DNA from: an uncultured Slackia sp.
Lineage (GTDB): Bacteria; Actinomycetota; Coriobacteriia; Coriobacteriales; Eggerthellaceae
Assembly: GCA_934661005.1 (NCBI GenBank)
Contig: CAKUIK010000010.1
Coordinates: 1-54,399, forward strand
Reading direction: 5' to 3'
Length of the DNA stretch: 54,399 nt
Part shown: positions 17,092 through 24,623 of the stretch, in pieces
How the letters are laid out: every line of letters starts with the position of its first letter
How positions within the stretch are numbered: position 1 is the first letter of the stretch
The notes under the pieces: model-generated
Told to the model about the DNA's origin: nothing
The model's input: the letters and a program-made list of their open reading frames with translations, nothing else
Database searches by the model: none
Translations under genes and position numbers: made by a program

Positions 17092-18261
17092 ATGCTCGGG
17101 TCTTTCACGTATCACAACCCCACCAAAATATACTTCGGCCCAGACGCGCTTGAGGGCCTCGCGGGCGAGCTCGCGAAATACGGACCGAACGTCGTGCTCG
17201 TTTACGGCGGCGGCTCCATTAAGAAAAACGGCGTATACGACCAGGTGAACGCCGTATTGAACGAAGCCGGCAAGAACGTGACCGAAATTGCCGGCGTCAT
17301 GCCGAACCCTACCGTCGAGAAGCTTCGCGAAGGCGTTGCCACGGCGAAAGCGGCCAATGCCGATTTGATTTTGGCCGTGGGCGGTGGATCGGTGTGCGAT
17401 TACTCCAAGGCGGTGTCGGTTTCGGCAAACTGTGACGACGACCCATGGGAAAAGTATTTCGTCCGCTTTGAAGAGCCCGACTGCCCAGTTATTCCCGTAG
17501 GATGCGTGCTCACCATGGCCGGCACAGGTTCGGAAATGAACGCAGGAGCCGTGATTACCGACCATACTGCAAAGCTCAAAGTGGGACACGTGTTCGCGAG
17601 CAGCGATGTGATGCCCCGATTCTCGATTCTCAACCCCGAATTCACCTTGAGCTTGCCGCATAGGCAGGTTATGGCTGGCATCTATGACACGTTCAACCAT
17701 ATTTGCGAGCAATATTTCAGCGGCATCGACGACAATGTGAGCGACAGCATCGCCGAGGGCCTTATGCGCAGCGTGGTCGAGAACGGCCGCATTGCTGCAA
17801 AAGACGACCAGAATTACGAGGCACGCAGCAACATCATGTGGGCTGCGACCTGGGCGCTGAACACGCTCATCGCCAAAGGCAAGTCCACCGACTGGATGGT
17901 TCACATGCTTGGCCAGGGCGTGGGGGCCGTGACTGACGCAACCCACGGCATGACGCTTTCCGCGGTAAGCCTTCCGTACTACCGCTTCATCATGGACGCG
18001 GGCCTGCCGAAATTCGCGCGCTTCGCGACGCATGTGTGGGGCATTGACCCTGCTGGCAAGGGCGAACGCGAGCTCGCCGAAGCTGGCCTCGCCGCGATGG
18101 AGGCGTGGATGCGAGAGCTGGGCGTCGCGATGAACCTCACGGAGCTGGGCGTGACCGAGGCCGACCTGGGCGATATTGCGGACGCGACCTTCATCTTGGA
18201 CGGCGGCTACAAAACGCTCACTAAAGCTGACGTGCGCGGCATTTTGGAGCAATGCCTGTAG
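17092..18261 (+). CDS. Iron-containing alcohol dehydrogenase (butanol dehydrogenase type)
   Basis: 389 residues beginning MLGSFTYHNPTKIYFGPDAL, the characteristic start of NAD(P)H-dependent butanol dehydrogenase-like group III alcohol dehydrogenases. The nucleotide site is VLVYGGGSIKKNG near 40 and AVGGGSVCDYSKA near 95. The metal ligands come from a conserved Asp/His set, including DTFNHICEQYF near 200 and the later THGMTLS near 284. The enzyme reduces aldehydes to alcohols in the cytosol, so an electrophile-responsive divergent MerR regulator makes sense. GAAAGGAAG precedes the ATG. Confidence 0.92.
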   Translation: MLGSFTYHNPTKIYFGPDALEGLAGELAKYGPNVVLVYGGGSIKKNGVYDQVNAVLNEAGKNVTEIAGVMPNPTVEKLREGVATAKAANADLILAVGGGSVCDYSKAVSVSANCDDDPWEKYFVRFEEPDCPVIPVGCVLTMAGTGSEMNAGAVITDHTAKLKVGHVFASSDVMPRFSILNPEFTLSLPHRQVMAGIYDTFNHICEQYFSGIDDNVSDSIAEGLMRSVVENGRIAAKDDQNYEARSNIMWAATWALNTLIAKGKSTDWMVHMLGQGVGAVTDATHGMTLSAVSLPYYRFIMDAGLPKFARFATHVWGIDPAGKGERELAEAGLAAMEAWMRELGVAMNLTELGVTEADLGDIADATFILDGGYKTLTKADVRGILEQCL

Positions 18262-18284
18262 GAGGAAAGGTCGCCCGAAGCAGC

Positions 18285-18329
18285 GAATCCTCGGCGCGCA
18301 GCCAGGTTTAGGCCACGCGTCGAGGATTC
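18285..18329 (+). terminator. Hairpin after the alcohol dehydrogenase gene
   Basis: GAATCCTCG (18285-18293) pairs with CGAGGATTC (18321-18329), with further pairing of GCG inside. There is no long T-run, so it may be a weak terminator or an mRNA end stabiliser. Confidence 0.45.
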
Positions 18330-18441
18330 TTGCCGGGCTTAAGTAGCACGCCCAGGGTCCTTGCCGTGTTTGGGCCGTGCTCCAAGGTTCAAAAGGGCAA
18401 TCGCCTTCCGCAGTACGCCATGCTGAGTCGTCAACGCAACA

Positions 18442-18912
18442 TCATCCTCGCAACGTAGCGCGCAAGCGATTGGCATGAATCAGCAGGTCAAATGCATCAA
18501 TCGGAGTCGTTACTACCACGTCGGCGCACGACAACAGCTTGCCGCATGCGCCTTCCTTACCTACAATCGCGAACGAAAGCGCAGCCTCTTCGAACATGGC
18601 GATGTCGTTGAAGCCGTTGCCGATGCATACGCAGCCCTGCGAGCCGAGTTCGCGCACGATGGCCGCTTTGCAAGCACTCGCGTCTTCGCGATCAAACACG
18701 CGCACGTCAACCGGAAGGCCTGCGCATTCCGCTCGCACTGTTCCGAAGGTATCCGCGGTTAGCACGCTGACCTGCACGTGTTCCGCAATTTCCCCAATGC
18801 GGCCCGCAACGCCTTCTATAAGATGCCCATCGGTTGCAATGGTGCCGTTGTAGTCGCACACCACATGGTGGAACCCAAATGCTCCACGTCCGGGGATATC
18901 GATTTCCAGCAT
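18442..18912 (-). CDS. HAD-superfamily phosphatase
   Basis: 156 residues from ATG at 18912 with GGAAAGGAA upstream; a longer open frame to 19065 lacks a better start. HAD motifs: the motif I region is HHVVCDYNGTIATD (about 15-28) with Asp nucleophile and an Asn where a second Asp is usual; motif II is VSVLTADTFG; the motif IV region is CVCIGNGFNDIAMF, with GNGFND near 104. It resembles the small soluble P-type ATPase-like phosphatases. The DYNGT variant is known in this subgroup. Substrate is unknown. Confidence 0.82.
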   Translation of the reverse strand: MLEIDIPGRGAFGFHHVVCDYNGTIATDGHLIEGVAGRIGEIAEHVQVSVLTADTFGTVRAECAGLPVDVRVFDREDASACKAAIVRELGSQGCVCIGNGFNDIAMFEEAALSFAIVGKEGACGKLLSCADVVVTTPIDAFDLLIHANRLRATLRG

Positions 18913-19194
18913 AGGGGAGGGTTCCTTTCCATCGTGGAGCAACGGTTCCGCGGCTCGACCATGCAGCAATGGACTGCAGTTTATAGGACAACAGGGTACA
19001 ACAACCCGCGGGCCTCCTCCTTTGCAGATGCGCAAGAGCAACGCCACGGCGATTTGTGGCATCATCGAGCACTCTCGACTACGGCTTCAACAGGACCCTC
19101 CGCTCGCAGCACCAAACGCCTGAGACCCCTCAAATGTGCCGTTTCCACAACCGAATCGGCCTTCTGCGACTGCAAAAACAGCATCGTTGCGCCA
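18913..19194. other. Intergenic, nothing recognised
   Basis: Upstream region of the HAD gene up to palindromic element B. It must hold the minus-strand promoter, but I see no clear pair of boxes. No gene is supported. Confidence 0.35.
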
Positions 19195-19393
19195 ACCATG
19201 TCCAGTTTCTGAGTTTTTTGGCACAAATTTGCGGTTGTGAACGATTCGCTTCCCCATGCAGAAAGAAGCGATTTATAAAACACCAGGTCAGAAGCGAGCT
19301 AATACATCGATCTATTGAGAAAAGTCCAAGAAGTGCCTTATATATCGTTCACAACCGTAATTTTCTGCCAAAATCACCGGAATCGGGACACGA
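19195..19393. repeat. Palindromic element, copy B
   Basis: Left arm TGGCACAAATTTGCGGTTGT plus GAACG at 19219-19243; right arm at 19346-19370 is its reverse complement with about three mismatches, after 102 nt. The central box CCAGGTCAGAAGC starts at 19283, after ATTTATAAAA. The outer edges are CATGTCC on the left (about 19197) and GGGACACG on the right (19385-19392). It lies downstream of the nuclease-like gene at 19775-21010, with copy C on the other side. Confidence 0.85.
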
Positions 19394-19690
19394 TTCCGGC
19401 AAAGCCCCAAAAGAAGAGAAGCGATCAAGCGAATTCGGTGGGCAAACAGGCAAACGCGGTGGGGGACCATGCGAATTCGAGGGGGGACCAGGTGAACGCG
19501 GCGGGAGACCACCCCAACGCGCCCTCGAAGCGCAAGCGTCCCGAGGAAAACAATGCGTCTCAACGCGCTAACCGCGCCTTCGCAACGCGCCAACCGAACC
19601 TTCGCAGCACGCAAAGAGGGTCCCGTAACGCGCAAAGGCCCCTACGCTTTTCCTAATACCTCCACGAAGGCTTCGACCTACACTTCCACA

Positions 19691-19750
19691 AACGCCTCCC
19701 CAAACGCTTCTCCGAATGCCTCTCCGAACGCTTCTCCGAATGCTTTCCTC
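19691..19750. repeat. Five 12-bp tandem repeats
   Basis: Units AACGCCTCCCCA, AACGCTTCTCCG, AATGCCTCTCCG, AACGCTTCTCCG and AATGCTTTCCTC follow without gaps. The array sits just after the stop codon of the minus-strand nuclease-like gene. It keeps that gene's reading frame open beyond the TAG, so it could be a decayed C-terminal repeat tail. Confidence 0.8.
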
Positions 19751-19774
19751 AAGCACCTCCACGAAGGTCTCGCC

Positions 19775-21010
19775 CTATGCCTCCCCGAGCGCTTCGCCCT
19801 CGCCCACAACCACGATTCCAAGCTCTCGCCAGAGCTTTTCTTGCTTAAGACGAAAATCGCCCGGCAAACGCAGCCTCTTGCCAAGAATATGCGCGATACC
19901 GTGCACGGCCTGGTCGAACAGCGGCGCGCGACGTAGATGCTCGGCCGTTATGTTCACGCTCGTCACGCCCATGGATTCGAGCGCAGTACGTCGTATGGAG
20001 TCGTTCGCAAGCAGGCGCTCCGCCGAATGGTACTCCGAGCTGTCGTATTCCACATCGAGGCGCGCGGCGGGCCAATACAAATCGCAGCGCAACGACGCGC
20101 GCCCCGTCGCGGCCACCGTTTTCGGCAATGGCATCTCGGCATTCATAATCGGATGGGGCAAGCCGTAGCCGCCAAGCGAATAGGGGAGGCATAGCAGCAT
20201 GGCGAGCTCGCTTTCGCGCGGCGATGCCGAGCCTGCAACAATATGGGCAAGCGCGCGCCGCGTTTTCTTTGCACCTTTGAACTGGGGAGATTGATCGACG
20301 AATGCCGCAAGTGCGCGAGGCGAGGTGAGCGGGACGGCATCATATTGAGCCGAACCAAACGTCGATGTGCGGCGGTACGTTCCGCAAAGCTCCAAACCGA
20401 GCGCAATGAGCTGTTCGAGGGAAAGCACGTTCGCCATTTCGCAAAACGCCATCTCTGGCGTGCTGATATACAGGCTGTCTTCGATTTGCATGAATGATCG
20501 CGGATGAAATGGTCCCTTGCGAACCGACGTTTCGATTCCGCCTCTCGCGCGACGAAGGCGGGCATGCGCTACGGTCGCGTGAACCGGCGCCTCGTCCCCA
20601 AAGAAATGAGCGCACGCCGAGGGGTCAAACGCGGGAGCGGCACCCGACTCAAGAAGCTTAACAGCCGCCTTCGTGTCGCGTTCTAATCTGCGACGATAAT
20701 CACGCGAGCTCTGAAACATGGCGGGCATGCTTCGGTTGGAGTGCGCGTTTGGGCCGGCGGCCGCGTCTTGATTCGGGAAGGTGTCTCGGTCGACGAGCGC
20801 ATCGCGTTCCGCAAGCGAGCCTTGGTCTGCAGGCGAGTTTTGATTCACAGGCGAGCCCTGGCCGGCAGGCGAGCTCTGGTCAGCAGGCGAGCCCTGGTCC
20901 TCAGGCGAGCCTTGACCGGCGGTCACATTTCGACATCCAAGCGCACTTCTGCCTGCAGCCAACCCATTCCAAACGCGCAAAGCGCTCTGTCTTCCGAGCA
21001 CAATAGCCAT
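19775..21010 (-). CDS. AbiEi-like/PD-(D/E)XK nuclease-like protein with N-terminal peptide repeats
   Basis: 411 residues. Residues about 33-66 are six-residue repeats of the type GSPADQ. A middle region with LYISTPEMAFCEMA and LTSPRALAAFVDQ recalls the AbiEi-type antitoxin C-terminal domain. The C-terminal third has the arrangement RCDLYWPAARLDVEYDSSEYH, where Asp, then Glu-x-Asp, match the Vsr/DUF559-like restriction-endonuclease fold, followed by NDSIRRTALESMGVTSVNIT. It could be a DNA-nicking or DNA-binding protein; activity is not proven. The gene is alone and is bracketed by palindromic elements B and C. The start could also be at an internal Met after the repeats. Confidence 0.65.
   Translation of the reverse strand: MAIVLGRQSALRVWNGLAAGRSALGCRNVTAGQGSPEDQGSPADQSSPAGQGSPVNQNSPADQGSLAERDALVDRDTFPNQDAAAGPNAHSNRSMPAMFQSSRDYRRRLERDTKAAVKLLESGAAPAFDPSACAHFFGDEAPVHATVAHARLRRARGGIETSVRKGPFHPRSFMQIEDSLYISTPEMAFCEMANVLSLEQLIALGLELCGTYRRTSTFGSAQYDAVPLTSPRALAAFVDQSPQFKGAKKTRRALAHIVAGSASPRESELAMLLCLPYSLGGYGLPHPIMNAEMPLPKTVAATGRASLRCDLYWPAARLDVEYDSSEYHSAERLLANDSIRRTALESMGVTSVNITAEHLRRAPLFDQAVHGIAHILGKRLRLPGDFRLKQEKLWRELGIVVVGEGEALGEA
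20812..20919. repeat. Six 18-bp tandem repeats inside the nuclease-like gene
   Basis: The word CAGGCGAG recurs exactly every 18 nt at 20830, 20848, 20866, 20884 and 20902, with a variant CAAGCGAG at 20812. On the minus strand this encodes the GSPADQ-type hexapeptide repeats. A perfect period suggests recent slippage and copy-number variation between strains. Confidence 0.85.
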
Positions 21011-21181
21011 GGCGGCCTCTTCCTCCGACGACTATGCAACGCACCGAATGCGGCTTCACCGACAACGGCGCTTTCGCGATGTCGGCGTTTGTTTTCGCGA
21101 CAGCGGCTTTTCGGCAGCAACGCCGTTTCCGCAAAGGCGATATCTTCCGCAACCGGGAATTATGCGATGCACTCTATCATG

Positions 21182-21380
21182 AACGTGTCCGTTTCCTTCC
21201 CGTTTTGGCACAAATTTGCGGTTGTGAACGATGAAATTTTTGGAACGCAAAAAGCGCTTTCTAAAAGGCCAGGTCAGAAGCTCGGCGCTTGAAAGCGCAT
21301 TCAAATAAGTCTCTATGTGCGACCAAAAACCGTTCACAACCGCAAATTTGTGCCAGAATCGCCGAAGTCGGGACACGTTT
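21182..21380. repeat. Palindromic element, copy C (best preserved)
   Basis: A perfect 25-bp inverted repeat: TGGCACAAATTTGCGGTTGT plus GAACG at 21206-21230 and its reverse complement at 21331-21355, separated by 100 nt. The central box CCAGGTCAGAAGC begins at 21269 after TTTCTAAAAGG. The outer edges AACGTGTCC (21182-21190) and GGGACACGTT (21370-21379) also pair. No gene is inside. It is upstream of the nuclease-like gene (minus strand) and downstream of the GtrA gene. Confidence 0.88.
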
Positions 21381-21530
21381 TCAGCGAAGCCGAAAACGAA
21401 CGGAAGCGCGATAGCAAAGCGAAGCACTAAGGCCGTGCAAACCCGTGACGCATGGCTCCCTTATCGAACAATAAGCCATTTGCGTGAGAGAAAGCGCAAA
21501 GATCGCAAGCCCGCGACACCACGTGTACCC

Positions 21531-22118
21531 TCAGCGGAAAATCACCCATTTGCACAGGCAGAATCCCCAGATGCCCTGCATGGCCATGGTGATGAATTTG
21601 CCAAGCATCTCGGGGCAGCCGAATGACGCAGCTGCCCAACCTATGAACCACGTGCCAAACAGGAAATTCCAAATATAAAGGGCGACGAACATGGCCACGC
21701 TGCGCCAAAAATTGCTCGACGACTTGAACGTGATGTTGCGATTCATAAGGAAATTGAACGAACCCGAACACGCAACCGCGATGCCGTTCGCAATGCCCGT
21801 CGGCAACGCGAGCTGAGCTAGGGCAAACACGCCGAACTCGACAAACGTCTGCATGATGGACACGCCGTAATACATGAACGCCTGGCGAATACCTTGAGCG
21901 AAAAACGATTGGCCCACCCGCCTTTTGGCGGCATCGGCCTGTTCCGCGACGGCATCGGCTCGTTCCCCATCGACGCACGTTTGTCCAGCATCAATGCACA
22001 TCTGCCCCTCGCCACCAGCTCTTTCTTCGTCGAAGCAAAACCGGTCGGCGCCAATACGGCTCTGTCCGTCGTGTACAAGAACGTGTTTCTTGAGGGTATG
22101 TACCTGCGCGTTTTCCAT
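21531..22118 (-). CDS. GtrA-family membrane protein with an N-terminal extension
   Basis: 195 residues. The last 120 form four membrane spans with the GtrA pattern: FMYYGVSIMQTFVEFGVFAL, then LPTGIANGIAVACSGSFNFL, MNRNITFKSSSN and the end GFCLCKWVIFR. GtrA proteins help flip or transfer prenyl-linked sugars in cell-surface glycosylation. The first 70 residues are hydrophilic and Cys/Asp-rich, unusual for the family, so translation may start further in. There are no other glycosylation genes close by. Confidence 0.8.
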   Translation of the reverse strand: MENAQVHTLKKHVLVHDGQSRIGADRFCFDEERAGGEGQMCIDAGQTCVDGERADAVAEQADAAKRRVGQSFFAQGIRQAFMYYGVSIMQTFVEFGVFALAQLALPTGIANGIAVACSGSFNFLMNRNITFKSSSNFWRSVAMFVALYIWNFLFGTWFIGWAAASFGCPEMLGKFITMAMQGIWGFCLCKWVIFR

Positions 22119-22314
22119 AAACGCGATTCTAAAACTCGCGCGCGAACGCCGTCGAAACGTTACCTTTTCGTTGAGGGTAGCGAAAACAGCGCGCGAACCA
22201 CGCCCTCCGCCAGCAGCAACGACCCACCCAACAACAACAACAACAGCCCGCCCAACAACAACAGCCCGCCCAGCATCAATTGCCCCGCCTCAACCTCACC
22301 CCTTTGCCGAGCCT
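22119..22314. other. Intergenic with AAC/CCC low-complexity tract
   Basis: Contains a tract of AACAAC and CCCGCCC words at about 22225-22275. It separates the GtrA gene start from the ZIP gene end, both on the minus strand. No gene or clear hairpin is seen. Confidence 0.4.
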
Positions 22315-23058
22315 TTACCCCAGCGCCACATCGAGCACCATCATCATGCTGAAGCCCACGGCGAAAAACACCGTGCCCAAATTCGAGTGCCGACCTTGGG
22401 ATATTTCGGGCATGAGTTCCTCGACCACGACATACAGCATGGCACCCGCCGCAAAACTCAACAGATACGGAAGCGCCGAAATCACAAACTGCGAAGCCAG
22501 AATCGTGAGCACCGCACCAATGGGCTCAACGACGCCCGAAAGAACACCGCCCACAAACGCCTTGCGCCGACTTACGCCCTCAGCTCGTAGCGGCATCGAA
22601 ACAATCGCGCCTTCAGGGAAATTCTGAATCGCGATGCCGAGCGACAAAGCAAGCGCGCTCGCTGCCGTGATTTGCATATTCCCCGCAAGAAAGCCCGCAT
22701 ACATAACGCCAACAGCCATACCTTCGGGAATATTGTGCAAGGTCACCGCCAGAAGCATCATCGTCGTACGGCTCAACGTGCTTTTTGGCCCCTCCGATTG
22801 CTCGCTGCCCACATGCAGGTGGGGAATTACATGGTCAAGAACGAGCAGAAACAACACGCCCGTCCAGAACCCCGCAAACGCTGGGAAAAACGACAATCTT
22901 CCCATAGGCGCCGACTGCTCAATGGCGGGAATAAGCAGGCTCCAAATCGAAGCCGCAACCATAACCCCGGCAGCGAAGCCCGCAAGGGAACGCTGCACCA
23001 AATTCCCGAGCGGCCTTTTCATGAAGAACACGCAGGCAGCACCGAGCGTCGTGCCCAT
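22315..23058 (-). CDS. ZIP-family divalent metal transporter
   Basis: 247 residues with about seven to eight spans. The metal-site helices carry TLHNIPEGMAVG near 107 and IQNFPEGAIVS near 140, the ZIP hallmarks, with the helix VVEELMPE near 217. A His/Asp loop (VLDHVIPHLHVG) lies between. Homology to the family start appears to continue upstream (ETVLGILIPF before the first Met), but no ATG exists there before an in-frame stop. Either the ATG at 23058 is used and the first helix is short, or a rare start codon is used. The likely role is zinc, iron or manganese uptake into the cytosol. Confidence 0.85.
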   Translation of the reverse strand: MGTTLGAACVFFMKRPLGNLVQRSLAGFAAGVMVAASIWSLLIPAIEQSAPMGRLSFFPAFAGFWTGVLFLLVLDHVIPHLHVGSEQSEGPKSTLSRTTMMLLAVTLHNIPEGMAVGVMYAGFLAGNMQITAASALALSLGIAIQNFPEGAIVSMPLRAEGVSRRKAFVGGVLSGVVEPIGAVLTILASQFVISALPYLLSFAAGAMLYVVVEELMPEISQGRHSNLGTVFFAVGFSMMMVLDVALG

Positions 23059-23153
23059 GAAAGGAATCAGAATTCCGAGAACCGTTTCTATTTGACTCGC
23101 CTCGTTTCAGCTGATGGGCGTTCGCATCCTCGACAAGTGGCTCATCTTTTCCC

Positions 23154-23197
23154 GGAAAGCGCAGTCGCCTTCTCGAGTGAGGAAGGCGCGCTTTTCC
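23154..23197. promoter_or_regulatory. Hairpin in the ZIP gene leader
   Basis: GGAAAGCGC and GCCTTC pair with GAAGGC and GCGCTTTTCC around an 8-nt loop. It lies about 95 nt upstream of the ZIP start and inside its probable leader, so it could be an attenuator. No known riboswitch consensus is visible. Confidence 0.35.
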
Positions 23198-23275
23198 GTA
23201 TGCGCAGCAATCTGCAAGCGAAAAAGCAGAGCAGCCAACGCGAAAACGAACGTGCGGAGACCACCCCTCATTGGT

Positions 23276-23291
23276 GTTAGTATGGGCTAAC
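23276..23291. promoter_or_regulatory. Metalloregulator-like dyad upstream of the ZIP gene
   Basis: GTTAG, six bases (TATGGG), CTAAC, nested in TGTTA...TTAACA. It resembles DtxR/MntR-type operators (TTAGG-CTAA style) and lies about 220 nt upstream of the ZIP start. Confidence 0.4.
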
Positions 23292-23776
23292 TTTAACACA
23301 CAAACGCATCCTCCCGCGTAAAAGAACGCAAACCAATCGAGCATTCGCTCAACCGCTCACTATCGCATTCGCCAAGGAGGCCCAACCGCAGCATTCATTG
23401 GATGCCCAGCCATAGATTCAATAGGGAGCCCGACCGTTGCGCTCGCCAGGGGCGGCAGAACGCAGCATTCGCCAGGGAACGCGACCGCCACGTTGCTCGC
23501 CAAAGAAGCTCCACGTAATGCAATCAACGCAGTCCAGGGGTCTGCACTCGTTGATTATTTGAACCCTAGAGCGTCCAATACCAAAAACGTTGACGATGAC
23601 GTAACGTCATCTCTCAGCATGAAGTGCAATGCGAAACTGCGGCGAGGCACGACATTTCTCAGCATGATGCAGAACTGCCGCACTCCAATCCGCAAAGGGA
23701 GACAAGCCGCAAAGCGCGCCCAAGGCCGCAACGCAAGCAGCGCGCGAAACAGCGACGCGCGAAACAAGGGGGGACC
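23292..23776. other. Intergenic with degenerate repeats and the MerR control region
   Basis: No gene supported. Between about 23370 and 23510 the words CGCATTCGCC, CGCTCGCCAGG and GCTCGCCAAAG recur about every 45 nt, a degenerate repeat. The MerR operator/promoter is at 23590-23620, giving the regulator mRNA a leader of about 150 nt. Confidence 0.4.
23590..23620 (+). promoter_or_regulatory. MerR operator/promoter 1 (autoregulation)
   Basis: TTGACG at 23590-23595 and CAGCAT at 23615-23620 with a 19-nt spacer. The spacer contains the dyad GATGACGTAACGTCATC at 23595-23611. It closely matches the site at 24558-24588. Confidence 0.65.
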
Positions 23777-24532
23777 ATGAACGAGGAAAGCAACCAGGGC
23801 CTCATGACGGTGGGCGAGCTGGCGGCGCGCGTGGGCGTGACCGTGCGCACCATTCAGTACTACGACCAGCGCGGGCTGTTGCGCCCCACGTGCAAGGGCG
23901 AACAGAACCTGCGCCTGTATTCGCCGGCCGACGAGGAACGCCTCAACCGCATCATCACCCTGAAATACCTGGGGCTTTCGCTCTCGCAAATACAAGAAGG
24001 CGAAGGAGGCGACCCCGATGCCGAACTCGCCTTGGCGCTCGCGCAGCGCGAGGCGGAACTCGAACGCGAAAGCACGAAAATCCTACGCGACATGAACGTC
24101 GTGCAGAGACTGCGCGCGCACCTTGCAAACCACGACCAGGCAAACTGGAGCGAGCTCGCCGCCACCGTGGGCGCCGCGCAAGACCGCGAAGACATGCTGT
24201 GGTCGGCCATCACTGGCGAGTCGCTCGAGGAATACCCCATTCCCGAGCTCTCGCGCGAAGAAGTAATTTGCTGGCACCAACTCATGGGCGACACCATCGA
24301 AGCCATGCACGACGGCGTTTTGACCACCGACGAGCGCGCTCGGGCCCTCGCCATTCGCTTCTCCAGTTTAGGCGGCATGCCCAACGCTCTCGCCGGGTTG
24401 GGACGCCTCGCGCGTCAACGCAGCGCGGGGCCCAGGCAGTATGGACGCGATTTCTATGCCGGCATCCAGCGTCGCACGCTCAGCTTCCTGCAAGACGCGC
24501 TCGAGCAATCCCAAAACAATACGCAGGCATAA
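23777..24532 (+). CDS. MerR-family regulator with a long effector domain
   Basis: 251 residues from ATG at 23777 (AGGGGGG upstream). The winged HTH is at about 9-75: LMTVGELAARVGVTVRTIQY, then YDQRGLLRP and YSPADEERLNRI. A coiled coil follows at about 85-125, and a C-terminal effector region of about 120 residues resembles the TipA-type thiostrepton-binding helical domain in length only. There are few cysteines, so it probably senses an organic ligand. Twin operator/promoters before this gene and before the radical SAM gene imply that it activates both. Confidence 0.85.
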   Translation: MNEESNQGLMTVGELAARVGVTVRTIQYYDQRGLLRPTCKGEQNLRLYSPADEERLNRIITLKYLGLSLSQIQEGEGGDPDAELALALAQREAELERESTKILRDMNVVQRLRAHLANHDQANWSELAATVGAAQDREDMLWSAITGESLEEYPIPELSREEVICWHQLMGDTIEAMHDGVLTTDERARALAIRFSSLGGMPNALAGLGRLARQRSAGPRQYGRDFYAGIQRRTLSFLQDALEQSQNNTQA

Positions 24533-24557
24533 CGACGCGTTTACGTCAAACGATGTA

Positions 24558-24588
24558 TTGGCGACGACGCAACGTCACCGCCTATCGT
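24558..24588 (+). promoter_or_regulatory. MerR operator/promoter 2 (radical SAM/ABC operon)
   Basis: TTGGCG at 24558-24563, a 19-nt spacer and TATCGT at 24583-24588. Aligned with the site at 23590, most positions agree, including the core GACGYAACGTCA. It is 35 nt upstream of the ATG at 24624. Confidence 0.7.
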
Positions 24589-24623
24589 CAACCCCCGTCA
24601 GTTTTTCGATCAAAGGGGGAACA

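Noticed and set aside
19056..19571. Open frames running through palindromic element B
   Set aside because: Their shared LAQICGCER-type words come from the palindromic arm itself, which also appears in frames over copies A and C; they are not proteins.
20812..20919. CRISPR-like array
   Set aside because: The units are 18 bp with no spacers and form a coding tandem repeat; no cas genes are in the window.
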